Shown piece by piece: positions 34,384-41,973 of a DNA stretch of 53,824 nucleotides. Location of the stretch: NCBI GenBank assembly GCA_964555935.1, contig CAZKUN010000029.1, forward strand, positions 1 to 53,824. Reading direction: 5' to 3'. The position numbers were made by a program, and so were the translations under genes. Source of the DNA: CAZKUN01 sp964555935 (GTDB lineage: Bacteria > Armatimonadota > Zipacnadia > Zipacnadales > VGFC01). Positions within the stretch are counted from its first letter, which is position 1. Every line of letters starts with the position of its first letter. Under the pieces are notes generated by a model. That model was not told the DNA's origin. It ran no database searches and was given only the letters and a program-made list of their open reading frames with translations.

Positions 34384-35363
34384 GTGCGGATCTGTATCGT
34401 TGGGCCGGGCGCTCTCGGATGTCTTCACGCCGCGTTGCTGGCGCGCGCGGGCGCTGACGTCTGCCTGCTCGACCACCGCCCCGAGCGCGCCGCCCTCATC
34501 CGCGAGCGCGGGGTGACCGTTGAGGACGAGTCGGGCTCGTGGACGGCATCAGTCCCGTGCTCTGATGATGCGTCCGCCCTTCCGCCGCCGGACTGCTTGC
34601 TGCTCTGCGTCAAGACGTTCCAGACTGGACCGGCATTGGCCCACGCCGCGGGCGCCCTCGGCCCGGAGACCGTTGTCGCGAGCATTCAGAACGGCCTGGT
34701 CGACCCCGAGTGTCTCGTTGATGCGGCATCGCCCGAACGCGTCGTGCTGGGCACGAGTCGCAATGCCGCGAACACGCTGGGGCCAGGCCATGTCCGNNNN
34801 NNNNNNTACCACCGGCGCCAGATTTCGGCTCCGGTTTCCAGGTTGAAAACGCGAAGTGCATCACTTTTCATTTTCTCATCATAGTCGAGTACATAAACCC
34901 TGCCGTTTCGAACCACCGGCGCGGCGTGGCCTTCGCCGAGGTCAGAGTCGTTGATGACATCGCAACATATCTCTGGCGCAAGCTCTTCGTCAATGTCGCG
35001 CTCAACCCGTTGACTGCGCTCACAGGCTTGCGCAACGGGCAGCTCGTCAGAGTGCCGCTGCTCCTCGCTGCCATCCGCGACCTCACGCGCGAAGCCGAGC
35101 GCGTCGCCCTCGCGCGCGAGGTCGATACGAAGCCGGGCCTCGCGATGCGCGCGGCGCTTGACGCCTGCAAGCACACGGCGGAGAATCGCTCGTCCATGCT
35201 GCAGGACGCCCAGGCCAACCGGCGCACGGAGATCGATGATATCTGCGGCGCTGTCGCGCGCGAGGCGGGCATCGCCGAGACGCACGCTCCGCTCAACAAG
35301 GCCATGACGTGGCTCGTGTCGGAGGTCCTCCGCACGGGCGAGACGAATGCCAGCCGACTGTAG
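34384..35363 (+). CDS. panE: 2-dehydropantoate 2-reductase, interrupted by an N gap and a foreign fragment
   Basis: A ketopantoate reductase of the PanE/ApbA family (pantothenate and CoA synthesis). Residues 1-138 are normal: ICIVGPGALGCLHAALLARAG nucleotide loop and CLLLCVKTFQTGPAL. The C-terminal domain resumes about 34935 with VVDDIATYLWRKLFVNVALNPLTAL and the family-typical RSSMLQDAQANRRTEIDDICGAV. Between them about 50-70 expected residues are missing. In their place are 10 N (34797-34806) and about 125 bases that encode part of an unrelated protein on the other strand. I regard the gene as intact in the organism and broken in the assembly, but a real insertion cannot be excluded. The start is GTG 34384. 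Confidence 0.8.
34797..34806. other. 10-N assembly gap inside panE
   Basis: It is bordered on the right by the foreign PQQ-repeat fragment, so the join is doubtful as well as incomplete. Confidence 0.9.
34807..34930 (-). other. Fragment of a PQQ-like beta-propeller protein inside panE (probable assembly chimera)
   Basis: Read leftwards these bases encode DLGEGHAAPVVRNGRVYVLDY and then DALRVFNLETGAEIWRRW, a near-perfect repeat of the BamB/quinoprotein propeller family (GxVYxLD...LRxFxLxTGxEIW). There is no start or stop, and it ends at the N run. The stretch is less GC-rich and uses AAA and GAA codons more than its surroundings. The true right border is fuzzy, about 34925-34945. Confidence 0.75.
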
Positions 35364-35377
35364 GGGACTTCAGTCCC
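35364..35377. repeat. Short palindrome directly behind panE
   Basis: GGGACTTCAGTCCC starts at the base after the panE stop codon: 6-base arms around TC. It is too tight a loop for a strong terminator and looks like a small REP-type intergenic palindrome. Confidence 0.4.
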
Positions 35378-35432
35378 ACCCGCTGTGAGAAACCACTAAG
35401 CCGCATAGGCTAACCATCCGGAGTTGATTGAC

Positions 35433-36236
35433 ATGATTATCATTGGCGAGCTGATTAACGGAACCCGCAAGGCCGTCGGCGCCGCGGTTGAAGCGAAGGA
35501 CGCGGATCTCATTCAGGATCTCGCGCGCAAGCAGGACGAGGCCGGCGCCAGCTTTATCGACTGTAACGCCGGCACGCCTGGCGACCGCGAGTTCGGTGAC
35601 ATGGAGTGGCTCGTGAAGACGGTTCAGGAAGTCACGGAGAAGCCGCTCGCGATCGACAGCCCAAACCCCAAGGTCGTCGAGCTTGGGCTTGAGACGTACA
35701 CGGGCAGCGCGACGCCGATGATCAACTCGGTTAGTCTCGAAGCCGACCGCATCGAGAACATGTTGCCCCTCGCCGCGGAGCGCAAGACGAATGTCGTCGC
35801 TCTGGCGATGGATGATAACGGCGTGCCCTCCCTGCCCGGTCAGCGCGAGGACATCGCCAATAAGCTCATCGACGCCTGCATCGAGGCGGGTCTGCCGGCG
35901 GGCAACATCTACGTCGACCCCGTCGTCACCACGCAGTCCTCGGATGCCAACACCGGGCCGATGATCCTCCAGGCCATCGCTGCGATCAAGTCCCACAACC
36001 CCGAGGTCCACGTCACGGGCGGGCTGAGCAATATCTCCTACGGGCTGCCCAATCGCAAGCTCCTCAACCGCGCCTTCGTGACGCTGGCGATGGCCCAGGG
36101 GCTCGACTCGGGCATCATCGACCCGTGCGACGAGCAACTCATCGCCACCATCACCGCCGCCGAGGCTCTGCTGGGCATCGACGAGTGGTGCATGGGCTAC
36201 ATCACCGCATCCCGCGAGGGCAAACTCGGCGAATAG
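35433..36236 (+). CDS. Methyltetrahydrofolate:corrinoid methyltransferase-like protein (pterin-binding TIM barrel)
   Basis: A 267-residue pterin-binding enzyme of the AcsE/MeTr type, related to dihydropteroate synthase. Conserved text: MIIIGELINGTRKAV, GASFIDCNAGTPGDREFGDM, KPLAIDSPNPKVVELGLE, NSVSLEADRIENMLPLA, YVDPVVTTQSSDANTGP and VTGGLSNISYGLPNRKLLNRAF. The family passes the methyl group of methyl-tetrahydrofolate to a corrinoid protein. No corrinoid protein, acetyl-CoA synthase or methionine synthase module is next to it, so the acceptor is unknown. I chose ATG 35433, 9 bases after GGAG. It is followed by two palindromes and a convergent gene. Confidence 0.88.
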   Translation: MIIIGELINGTRKAVGAAVEAKDADLIQDLARKQDEAGASFIDCNAGTPGDREFGDMEWLVKTVQEVTEKPLAIDSPNPKVVELGLETYTGSATPMINSVSLEADRIENMLPLAAERKTNVVALAMDDNGVPSLPGQREDIANKLIDACIEAGLPAGNIYVDPVVTTQSSDANTGPMILQAIAAIKSHNPEVHVTGGLSNISYGLPNRKLLNRAFVTLAMAQGLDSGIIDPCDEQLIATITAAEALLGIDEWCMGYITASREGKLGE

Positions 36237-36299
36237 TACGCGCTGGCTCGGCTGAGGACACATCCGACAAGAACGCAGACATGTGCGCGCCAGCACTGG

Positions 36300-36319
36300 T
36301 TTGTCGTCACGTGACGACA
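36300..36319. promoter_or_regulatory. Perfect 20-base palindrome with CACGTG core
   Basis: TTGTCGTCACGTGACGACAA is its own reverse complement over all 20 bases, with further partial symmetry outside (GG on the left, ACC on the right). With no central loop it is more like a dimer-binding operator than a hairpin. It lies 64 bases behind the methyltransferase stop. Confidence 0.55.
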
Positions 36320-36335
36320 AACCACTGCGTCAGGC

Positions 36336-36371
36336 ACCGCGAAGGGGACCCCGATCGGGGTCCCCTTCGCG
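36336..36371. terminator. Large perfect hairpin between convergent genes
   Basis: Perfect 16-bp arms (36336-36351 and 36356-36371) flank GATC, then GGGTTATT follows. The whole 36 bases are palindromic. Its position between convergent genes (stops at 36236 and 36424) fits a bidirectional terminator, though the T run is poor. Confidence 0.65.
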
Positions 36372-36423
36372 GGGTTATTGGCGGTCTCTGGTTGGGACGC
36401 CCGAGCGAACGATCCTCCGTGTC

Positions 36424-37098
36424 CTACCGCAGCAACCAGTCGAGCATTGCCTCGAGCAACCCGCATTCGCCCTCCGTCAGCGTGACGTCGTGCTCCTTGG
36501 GGCTGGCGCCGAGGGCGAGCCCGCACGCCACGACCTTGCCCGTGTCGAACGCCGCGCCCATCACTGCGGGCTTCTCTGTATCCGGGTCGATGGCAATCGG
36601 CGTCATGTCGGCGCGGATGCACGGTTGGAGGAGAATATGCTCGGGATAGATGGGCATGATCCGGCCAACCGGCACGCAGCCGGGCCTTGCCCAGATGACA
36701 TCAACGGGCGCGTTCTCAACGTGGGCGGTCCCGCCCGAGCACACCCATGGGAAGAGCACGGGGTGGTCTCGGTAGCCGACCGCATCGTGCGTCAACACGA
36801 GCGCGCCGCCCGCGCCCACCCAGTCCCAGATCAGCCAGCAGTGGTCCTTCGTGTACGTCTTGGGGTCGATGCGCTCGGGGAAGATGAGGATGTCGCATGG
36901 GGCCATGGCGGGGATGGCAATGCCATCGACGACTCCCGCTCGATACCTCCCGCCTGCGCGGAGCGCGTCCACCATGGAATCGGCGCCAAGTCCACCTCCC
37001 ACGACGCCAACGGCCGGCGCGTCCGTGGGGCCAATGAACACTGGCAGTGGGAGTTCGTCTTCGGAACGGGTAACGTCTCGGCCCTCGAGACCTCGCAT
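36424..37098 (-). CDS. GATase/ThuA-like protein
   Basis: A 224-residue protein with a flavodoxin-like alpha/beta core: VGVVGGGLGADSMVDALRAGG, a DILIFPERID strand-loop, WVGAGGALVLTHDAVGY and a C-terminal GKVVACGLALGASP with a LLEAMLDWLLR helix. This matches the class I glutamine amidotransferase-like/ThuA superfamily, members of which are common next to sugar-degrading genes. The usual nucleophile-elbow Cys is not visible (the place reads FPER), so it is probably not a glutaminase. No signal peptide. The ATG at 37098 follows CGAGG by about 8 bases. Specific function unknown. Confidence 0.7.
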   Translation of the reverse strand: MRGLEGRDVTRSEDELPLPVFIGPTDAPAVGVVGGGLGADSMVDALRAGGRYRAGVVDGIAIPAMAPCDILIFPERIDPKTYTKDHCWLIWDWVGAGGALVLTHDAVGYRDHPVLFPWVCSGGTAHVENAPVDVIWARPGCVPVGRIMPIYPEHILLQPCIRADMTPIAIDPDTEKPAVMGAAFDTGKVVACGLALGASPKEHDVTLTEGECGLLEAMLDWLLR

Positions 37099-37449
37099 CG
37101 TCTGACCTCGGACAAGTGAACTGGTGCGGAAGGACCATTTCTATTTGAGTGGTCACCAAGCCGGCGCAACAGTTGCTCGGTTCGAGTTGGGCCAGGCGAT
37201 CACCTGCCGCGCGCAATCAATCCGCGGGGTAGCGGGGTCGTCGGCAGGAACCTCGGGCGCGAACACGGAGCTTGTATGAATAGGTCAGGTGGCAATAACC
37301 GTGCGATCCGGCGGCTGGAGCGGGCCATCGACGCATCCGGAAGGCGATTCCGCAACGTTCCCGCCTGTTGATTCGTCGTCATATACGGGCGACTGCGCCT
37401 GCGGCTGATTCGCGCGTCCCTACGTCACCCACCACCAGGGAGGAAAGCC
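37099..37449. other. Intergenic region without a clear gene
   Basis: About 350 bases between the divergent GATase-like gene and the first pilin-like gene. A 31-codon frame at 37276-37371 (ATG after ACGGAG) is the only candidate, and it has no recognisable sequence. I see no RNA gene or strong promoter pair; an AGGGAGGAAAG ribosome-binding site for the next gene is at its right end. Confidence 0.5.
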
Positions 37450-38868
37450 ATGCGGCCTCACAGATCACTTCCATGGATCGTTCTGATGTTGCTAGCGACC
37501 CCTTTGTTCGGCTTCTGCCAGGATGAAGCTGCCCCCGAGATTGACCGNNNNNNNNNNGACCGGACGGACCCCGCAGCCGTCGCTTCCGCCTACATCACCG
37601 CGTGCCGCACGGGCGACACGGCGGGCGCGCTCGCGCTCCTTCACCCCGAAGACCCCCTCAGGGCGGCTCTCGTTGAGGCCGCCGAGGAGATGGGCGGCGA
37701 GGCGGAAGAGATGGGCTTCTCGTTCGGCCGGATCTTCACCGAGTTCATGTTCGTCCCGATGAAGATGGACTTCGGCGTGGGGGAGATGAACGCCGAAGTG
37801 GCCGAGGATGGCACGGCACAAGTGACCGTCAAGCGCACGTGGGCCGTCGACCAGAAGCTCATCATGAGCAAAGCCGAAGACGGGACGTGGTCGATCAAGG
37901 TACTTGATTCGGTCAAGCTGACCACCGGATCCGAGTCCTCGTTCATTCAGATGCAGGGCCGCGGCGGCAACCCGAACGCCGAGGGCGCGCCTCCGCAGAT
38001 GCGGGTCTACGATTCCGAGAGGCGCCTGCGTCGTCTCGGTCAGGCATTTCAGGAATACGCGAAAGACCATGACAGCATGCTCCCGCCGGCCGCCACGTGG
38101 GTCGATGCTCTGCAACCGTATGTGCTCGACCCTGAGGTGTTTCAGTGCCCGGGCGACCCCGAGCAGGAGTATGGGTATGCCATGAACCTGATGGCCGATG
38201 AGATCGAGATGCCGCGGGACTGGAATGACAAGCGCAAGATCATCCTCGTCTTCGAGTGGCGCGGCGCCGAGCGCAACGCAACGGCCATGCCGGACGAGCT
38301 GATCGACATGGAATCGTTCTGGCCCGACGGAGCTATCGTCTATGCCGACGCTTCGGGCAACACGCGTCGCATGCCGCAGGGAACCTCACTCGACGAGATC
38401 GCTGTCGCCGAGCAGCACCGCCAGAAGTGCGAGCAGAACGTCCGCGCCCTCACGCGCTCCGTGCTCAAGTTTGCCCGCGAGAACGACGGCCTGCTGCCCG
38501 GGCCCGATACATGGCAGGACGACATAGCGCTCTATCTGCTCGACGAAACCGGCGTCGATGATGTCTTCCGCTGCCCGGCCGCGGATGAGATCGACTTCGC
38601 CTATGCCATCAACTCGGCGGTCGCCGGGATGGATGCCACCGAGATCCGAGGTCACGAGCGTATTACGCTCTTCTTCGAGTCCGACCTCAACGTTGCGAAC
38701 GCGTCGGGCGATCCCTTGTTGGACGCCGCGGCGGAGGGGCGCCACCTGGTGGAGTATGACGGCCGGCGCCGAAACACGGGCGGCCTGCTGAGCGGAAGCA
38801 CGACGCACCTGAGTCCGGCAACGCCCGCGGCGGCCGGACCCGTGCCCGAGGCCGTCGAGGAGGAATGA
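37450..38868 (+). CDS. Secreted protein with NTF2-like domain and two pseudopilin-like modules (paralogue 1)
   Basis: About 470 residues with a Sec signal peptide (MRPHRSLPWIVLMLLATPLFGFC). Next is an NTF2/DUF4878-like domain (DRTDPAAVASAYITACRTGD to about residue 165). Then come two copies of the globular part of DUF1559/type II-like pseudopilins. Copy 1 starts near 195 (LGQAFQEYAKDHDSMLPPAATW, FQCPGDP, YGYAMN). Copy 2 starts near 335 (VLKFARENDGLLPGPDTWQDD, FRCPAAD, FAYAINSAV). The membrane helix of real pilins is missing, so these modules are soluble. The N run at 37548-37557 appears spurious: the five bases on each side (GACCG) are the same, and merging them gives EIDRTDPAAV, just like the paralogue. 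The next gene is only 4 bases away. Confidence 0.78.
   Translation: MRPHRSLPWIVLMLLATPLFGFCQDEAAPEIDXXXXDRTDPAAVASAYITACRTGDTAGALALLHPEDPLRAALVEAAEEMGGEAEEMGFSFGRIFTEFMFVPMKMDFGVGEMNAEVAEDGTAQVTVKRTWAVDQKLIMSKAEDGTWSIKVLDSVKLTTGSESSFIQMQGRGGNPNAEGAPPQMRVYDSERRLRRLGQAFQEYAKDHDSMLPPAATWVDALQPYVLDPEVFQCPGDPEQEYGYAMNLMADEIEMPRDWNDKRKIILVFEWRGAERNATAMPDELIDMESFWPDGAIVYADASGNTRRMPQGTSLDEIAVAEQHRQKCEQNVRALTRSVLKFARENDGLLPGPDTWQDDIALYLLDETGVDDVFRCPAADEIDFAYAINSAVAGMDATEIRGHERITLFFESDLNVANASGDPLLDAAAEGRHLVEYDGRRRNTGGLLSGSTTHLSPATPAAAGPVPEAVEEE
37548..37557. other. 10-N gap that is probably not a real gap
   Basis: The left flank ends GACCG and the right flank begins GACCG. Collapsing the two restores the reading frame and the ID-RTD sequence seen in the neighbouring paralogue at the same place. 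Confidence 0.75.
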
Positions 38869-38872
38869 GCCG

Positions 38873-40324
38873 ATGAATTGGACTCGACTCGCCGCACTGG
38901 TCATCCTGCTGTCGCCCGCGGCGCATCCCCAGGATGCCGAACTGGATAGGACGGACGCGCAGGCTGTTGCGCGGGCCTATGTTGACGCGTGCCGCGAGGG
39001 CGATCTCGAGACGGCCGTTTCGTTCATGTTCGATGAGCGTGAGATCGAAGCCGCGCGCGAGTTTTCCGAGGAGTTCATGGACGAACCCGCCGAGATGGGC
39101 ATGGATATGGAGGACATCTTCGTCGAGTTTCAGTTCCTCCCCGTCCCATTTGACATCACCCGGGAGGACGCCGGGGCGGTGGTCGATGACGAAGAAGCGC
39201 GCGTCACGTTCAAGGCCGACTTCACCTTCGATCAGGAACTCGTGCTGAAGAGGCAGGAAGACGGCACTTGGGCGGTTGCGCTCCTCGATTCAGTGAAGGC
39301 CACGCGCCAGGCGGAGATCACCTTCCTCGAGATGGAGCTGGGCATGGGGGACGAACGGGCGATGGAGATGGCTGGAGCCCAGATGATGGCCGGGATGGAG
39401 ACCGCCGGGTTGATCCCGCCTCCGCCGAAGTCGAGCGCCGAAGCCCTCCAAGTGCTGTGGCAGCTCGCCTTCGAGTATGCCAACGAGCATGATGGACGGT
39501 TGCCCGAGGCAGGCCGCTGGACGGATGAGCTTGAGTTGTTCGTGCTGGACCGCGCGCTGCTCAAGAACCCCGAGCAACCGGACNNNNNNNNNNCGTGCGG
39601 ATATGCGATGAACATCGAGGCAGATGGCGTCGACGTTCAGGGGATATGGCAAGACGATGCGCTCGGCGCCACCTTCCTGTTCGTCGAATGGCCGACCGGC
39701 GAGCGCAACGCGGTAACCGACCCGGGTGGGTTCGCAGACACGGAATCGCACCGCGAGAACGGGGAGGTCGCCTACGTCACGCTGGACCGGTCGATGCACC
39801 GCGTCCCCGGCGGCGAGCCGCTTGAACTGGAGCAGCCTGAGATCGAGGCTGGCCCTGAAGCCGTCCCCCTTGAGGAGGAGGACCAGACCGAGCAACAGCA
39901 CGCCCAGGCCTGCCAGAGCAACATGAGGCAGATCATCGAAGCCATCCGCAAGTTCGCCCGCAAGAACGAAGGCACGCTCCCCGAGGCAGCCACCTGGATG
40001 GATGACCTGGCGCCCTACCTGATGGACGCGAATGACGGCGACGGCATCTGGGCCTGCCCGAGCGCGCCGGACCTCGAATTCGCTTACGCCTTCAACGCTG
40101 ACGTGTCCGGCAAGAACGCGCTCGATCTCCCGGGGCATCACGAACTGGTCGTCATCTTCGAGTCGGATATCGATGACCTCAACGCGGCCTCGACGTGGGA
40201 TCCAGAAGTGGACCAACTCACCCGCCACTCGGCAGCGTTTTCTCTGCCTGAAGGCCACCCAGGGGGCTACGTCGGCTACCTCAACGGGGCCGTGGCCGTT
40301 CCGACGGATGCCGTGGAGGAATGA
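38873..40324 (+). CDS. Secreted protein with NTF2-like domain and two pseudopilin-like modules (paralogue 2)
   Basis: About 483 residues, a diverged tandem duplicate of the preceding gene. The signal peptide is MNWTRLAALVILLSPAAHP. The NTF2-like domain opens AELDRTDAQAVARAYVDACREGD. Module 1 (about 195-310) has lost the FxCPGDP Cys region (LLKNPEQPD) and is broken by the N run at 39584. Module 2 (about 345-470) is complete (IRKFARKNEGTLPEAATWMDD, IWACPSAPDLEFAYAFNAD). An acidic Glu-rich linker (EQPEIEAGPEAVPLEEEDQTEQ) separates the two modules and is much longer than in paralogue 1. The Shine-Dalgarno GAGGAGG is part of the EEE codons at the end of paralogue 1, so translation is coupled. Confidence 0.78.
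   Translation: MNWTRLAALVILLSPAAHPQDAELDRTDAQAVARAYVDACREGDLETAVSFMFDEREIEAAREFSEEFMDEPAEMGMDMEDIFVEFQFLPVPFDITREDAGAVVDDEEARVTFKADFTFDQELVLKRQEDGTWAVALLDSVKATRQAEITFLEMELGMGDERAMEMAGAQMMAGMETAGLIPPPPKSSAEALQVLWQLAFEYANEHDGRLPEAGRWTDELELFVLDRALLKNPEQPDXXXXCGYAMNIEADGVDVQGIWQDDALGATFLFVEWPTGERNAVTDPGGFADTESHRENGEVAYVTLDRSMHRVPGGEPLELEQPEIEAGPEAVPLEEEDQTEQQHAQACQSNMRQIIEAIRKFARKNEGTLPEAATWMDDLAPYLMDANDGDGIWACPSAPDLEFAYAFNADVSGKNALDLPGHHELVVIFESDIDDLNAASTWDPEVDQLTRHSAAFSLPEGHPGGYVGYLNGAVAVPTDAVEE
39584..39593. other. 10-N assembly gap inside paralogue 2
   Basis: The frame is kept if the missing length is 1 mod 3. It falls in the degraded CPGDP region of the first module, so few residues are probably missing. 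Confidence 0.8.
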
Positions 40325-40444
40325 GCCACAGCCGCGCGTGCAGGGATCGGGAGGCCTAGTCGCGGAAGCACTGCTACGCATGGTTGGCTGTTCATCCAGC
40401 GCTAGAGGCGGCCAGTCTGGGATTGGCAACCCGGGGGGAAGGCG

Positions 40445-41650
40445 ATGCGCATTGTCCTGTATACCGGCAAGGGCGGCGTCGGCAAGACGTGCGTGAGCGC
40501 GGCCGCGGCGCTCGCCGCCGCGAAGCTCGGCCACCGAACCGTCATCATGTCCTCCGACCGCGCGCACAGCCTCGGAGATTGCTTCGACCGTCGGCTGGGA
40601 CCTGACCCCGTGGAGGTGGCGCCGGACCTGCACGCCCTGGAGGTTGATGCAGGCTCCGAAGTCACGCAACACTGGGGCGAGATCCGCACGTACTTCCGGA
40701 CGCTGATGACGAGCCAGGGCGTCGACAGCATCATCGCCGAGGAGATCGCGCTGATCCCCGGCCTGGAGGAGACGTGCACGCTCCTTCGTCTGCACGACCT
40801 ATGGAAGAGCGGGGAGTATGATGCGCTGATCGTCGATTGCGCCCCAACGGGCGCGACGCTGCGGCTGCTGAGCTTGCCGGAAGCGTTTGGGTGGTACATG
40901 CGGCGGCTGTTCCACATCGAGCGCGCGGCGGTAAAGGCGCTGCGGCCGACTGTGGGCAAGTTGCTGAGCACGCCTATATTCCCCGCCGACGGCCTGTACA
41001 CCGAAGTCGAGGAGGGGTACGGGCGCCTGGAGGAGATCGCCGCGCTGCTCGCCGACCCGGAACGCACGGGCGTTCAGCTCGTGACGATCCCCGAGCGCAT
41101 GGCAGTCGAGGAGACGAAGCGCGCGTTTACGGAGTTCTCGCTGTACGGGCTGTGCATCGAGCACGTGATCGTGAACCGAGTATTGCCCGACGAAGTAACC
41201 GACCCGTACCTGGCGGCCACGAAGGAGATGCAGCAGCACTGGATCGAGACGATCCGCGCCGACTTCGAGCCCATCACGGTGACCGAAGCGCGCCTTCTGC
41301 CCCAGGAAGTTGTCGGCCTGGACGCGTTGGCCGAGTTCGCCGACGAGGTGTTCGACGGGCGCGACCCAATGGAACCGTTGCGGACCGAGCCGCCCATCAC
41401 CATCGAGGAGACGGACGGCGAGTATCGAATGACGGTGGCGTTGCAGTTTGCGACGCGCGGGGACGTCGAGCTGATTCAGCACGCCGACGAACTCGTGATC
41501 CAGATCGGGAGCAGTCGCCGGAACCTGCTGCTTCCGCATTCGTTGGGTCGCATGAAGGCGAAGAAGGCGAAGGTGACGGACGGCGCGTTGGTGATCACCT
41601 TTGAGCCGCCGGACACAGATGCCCAGGCCCCGCGAGAGCGTGAGGCCTGA
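40445..41650 (+). CDS. ArsA/Get3-family ATPase with C-terminal Hsp20-like domain
   Basis: A 401-residue ATPase of the arsenite/tail-anchored protein-targeting family. The deviant Walker A P-loop is TGKGGVGKT, residues 7-15. The switch region reads SSDRAHSLGD instead of the usual STDPAHSLSD, and the later LIVDCAPTGATLRLLSLPEA is typical. Residues from about 320 (PPITIEETDGEYRMTVALQF to DGALVITFEP) form the alpha-crystallin-like ArsA_HSP20 domain found in the bacterial and archaeal long forms. No arsB or arsenite regulator is near, so a chaperone or targeting role is more likely than arsenic resistance. A purine-rich ribosome-binding site precedes the ATG. A small gene follows after 21 bases. 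Confidence 0.93.
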   Translation: MRIVLYTGKGGVGKTCVSAAAALAAAKLGHRTVIMSSDRAHSLGDCFDRRLGPDPVEVAPDLHALEVDAGSEVTQHWGEIRTYFRTLMTSQGVDSIIAEEIALIPGLEETCTLLRLHDLWKSGEYDALIVDCAPTGATLRLLSLPEAFGWYMRRLFHIERAAVKALRPTVGKLLSTPIFPADGLYTEVEEGYGRLEEIAALLADPERTGVQLVTIPERMAVEETKRAFTEFSLYGLCIEHVIVNRVLPDEVTDPYLAATKEMQQHWIETIRADFEPITVTEARLLPQEVVGLDALAEFADEVFDGRDPMEPLRTEPPITIEETDGEYRMTVALQFATRGDVELIQHADELVIQIGSSRRNLLLPHSLGRMKAKKAKVTDGALVITFEPPDTDAQAPREREA

Positions 41651-41671
41651 CGAAGAAGAGGAGGCACAACC

Positions 41672-41875
41672 ATGGCCGAGGAGAGGAAGCAACCCGGCGC
41701 ATGCTGCTGGGTCGAGGACCGGGTCCGCGAGATTCAGGCAACGCCGTGGGCGGCGCACTTCCGCAATGCCCGCAAAGAGACATTGCTGGGCATCCGAGCG
41801 CTGATCGACGGCTGCATCGAGAGGATCGACGAGGTAGGCCAGCCGACCGGCCCGGAGAAGATCGAGGTCGAATGA
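41672..41875 (+). CDS. Small helical protein next to the ArsA-family ATPase
   Basis: A 67-residue protein. WAAHFRNARKETLLGIRALID, then GCIERIDE, resembles a short helical motif (HxRNAxKExLLAxRSLxDxxIERxE) I know from small uncharacterised proteins encoded beside ArsA ATPases in Chloroflexi- and Planctomycetes-like genomes. The Cys pair (ACCWVED) near the start is notable. A strong GAGGAGG site precedes it. It lies directly behind the ATPase in the same direction, so it may be a partner or adaptor of it; function unproven. Confidence 0.7.
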   Translation: MAEERKQPGACCWVEDRVREIQATPWAAHFRNARKETLLGIRALIDGCIERIDEVGQPTGPEKIEVE

Positions 41876-41973
41876 CTGGGCGTGTTGGGTGGGCCGCGCC
41901 GCCGAGCCGCCGTGCAGGAATAAGCCCCTCTCGCGCGAACTCCTTCTGCTGACGCTGAGCAAGGAGGGCGCCC

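Noticed and set aside
37276..37371. A 31-codon frame with a possible ribosome-binding site
   Set aside because: Too short and without recognisable sequence; noted only in the intergenic description.
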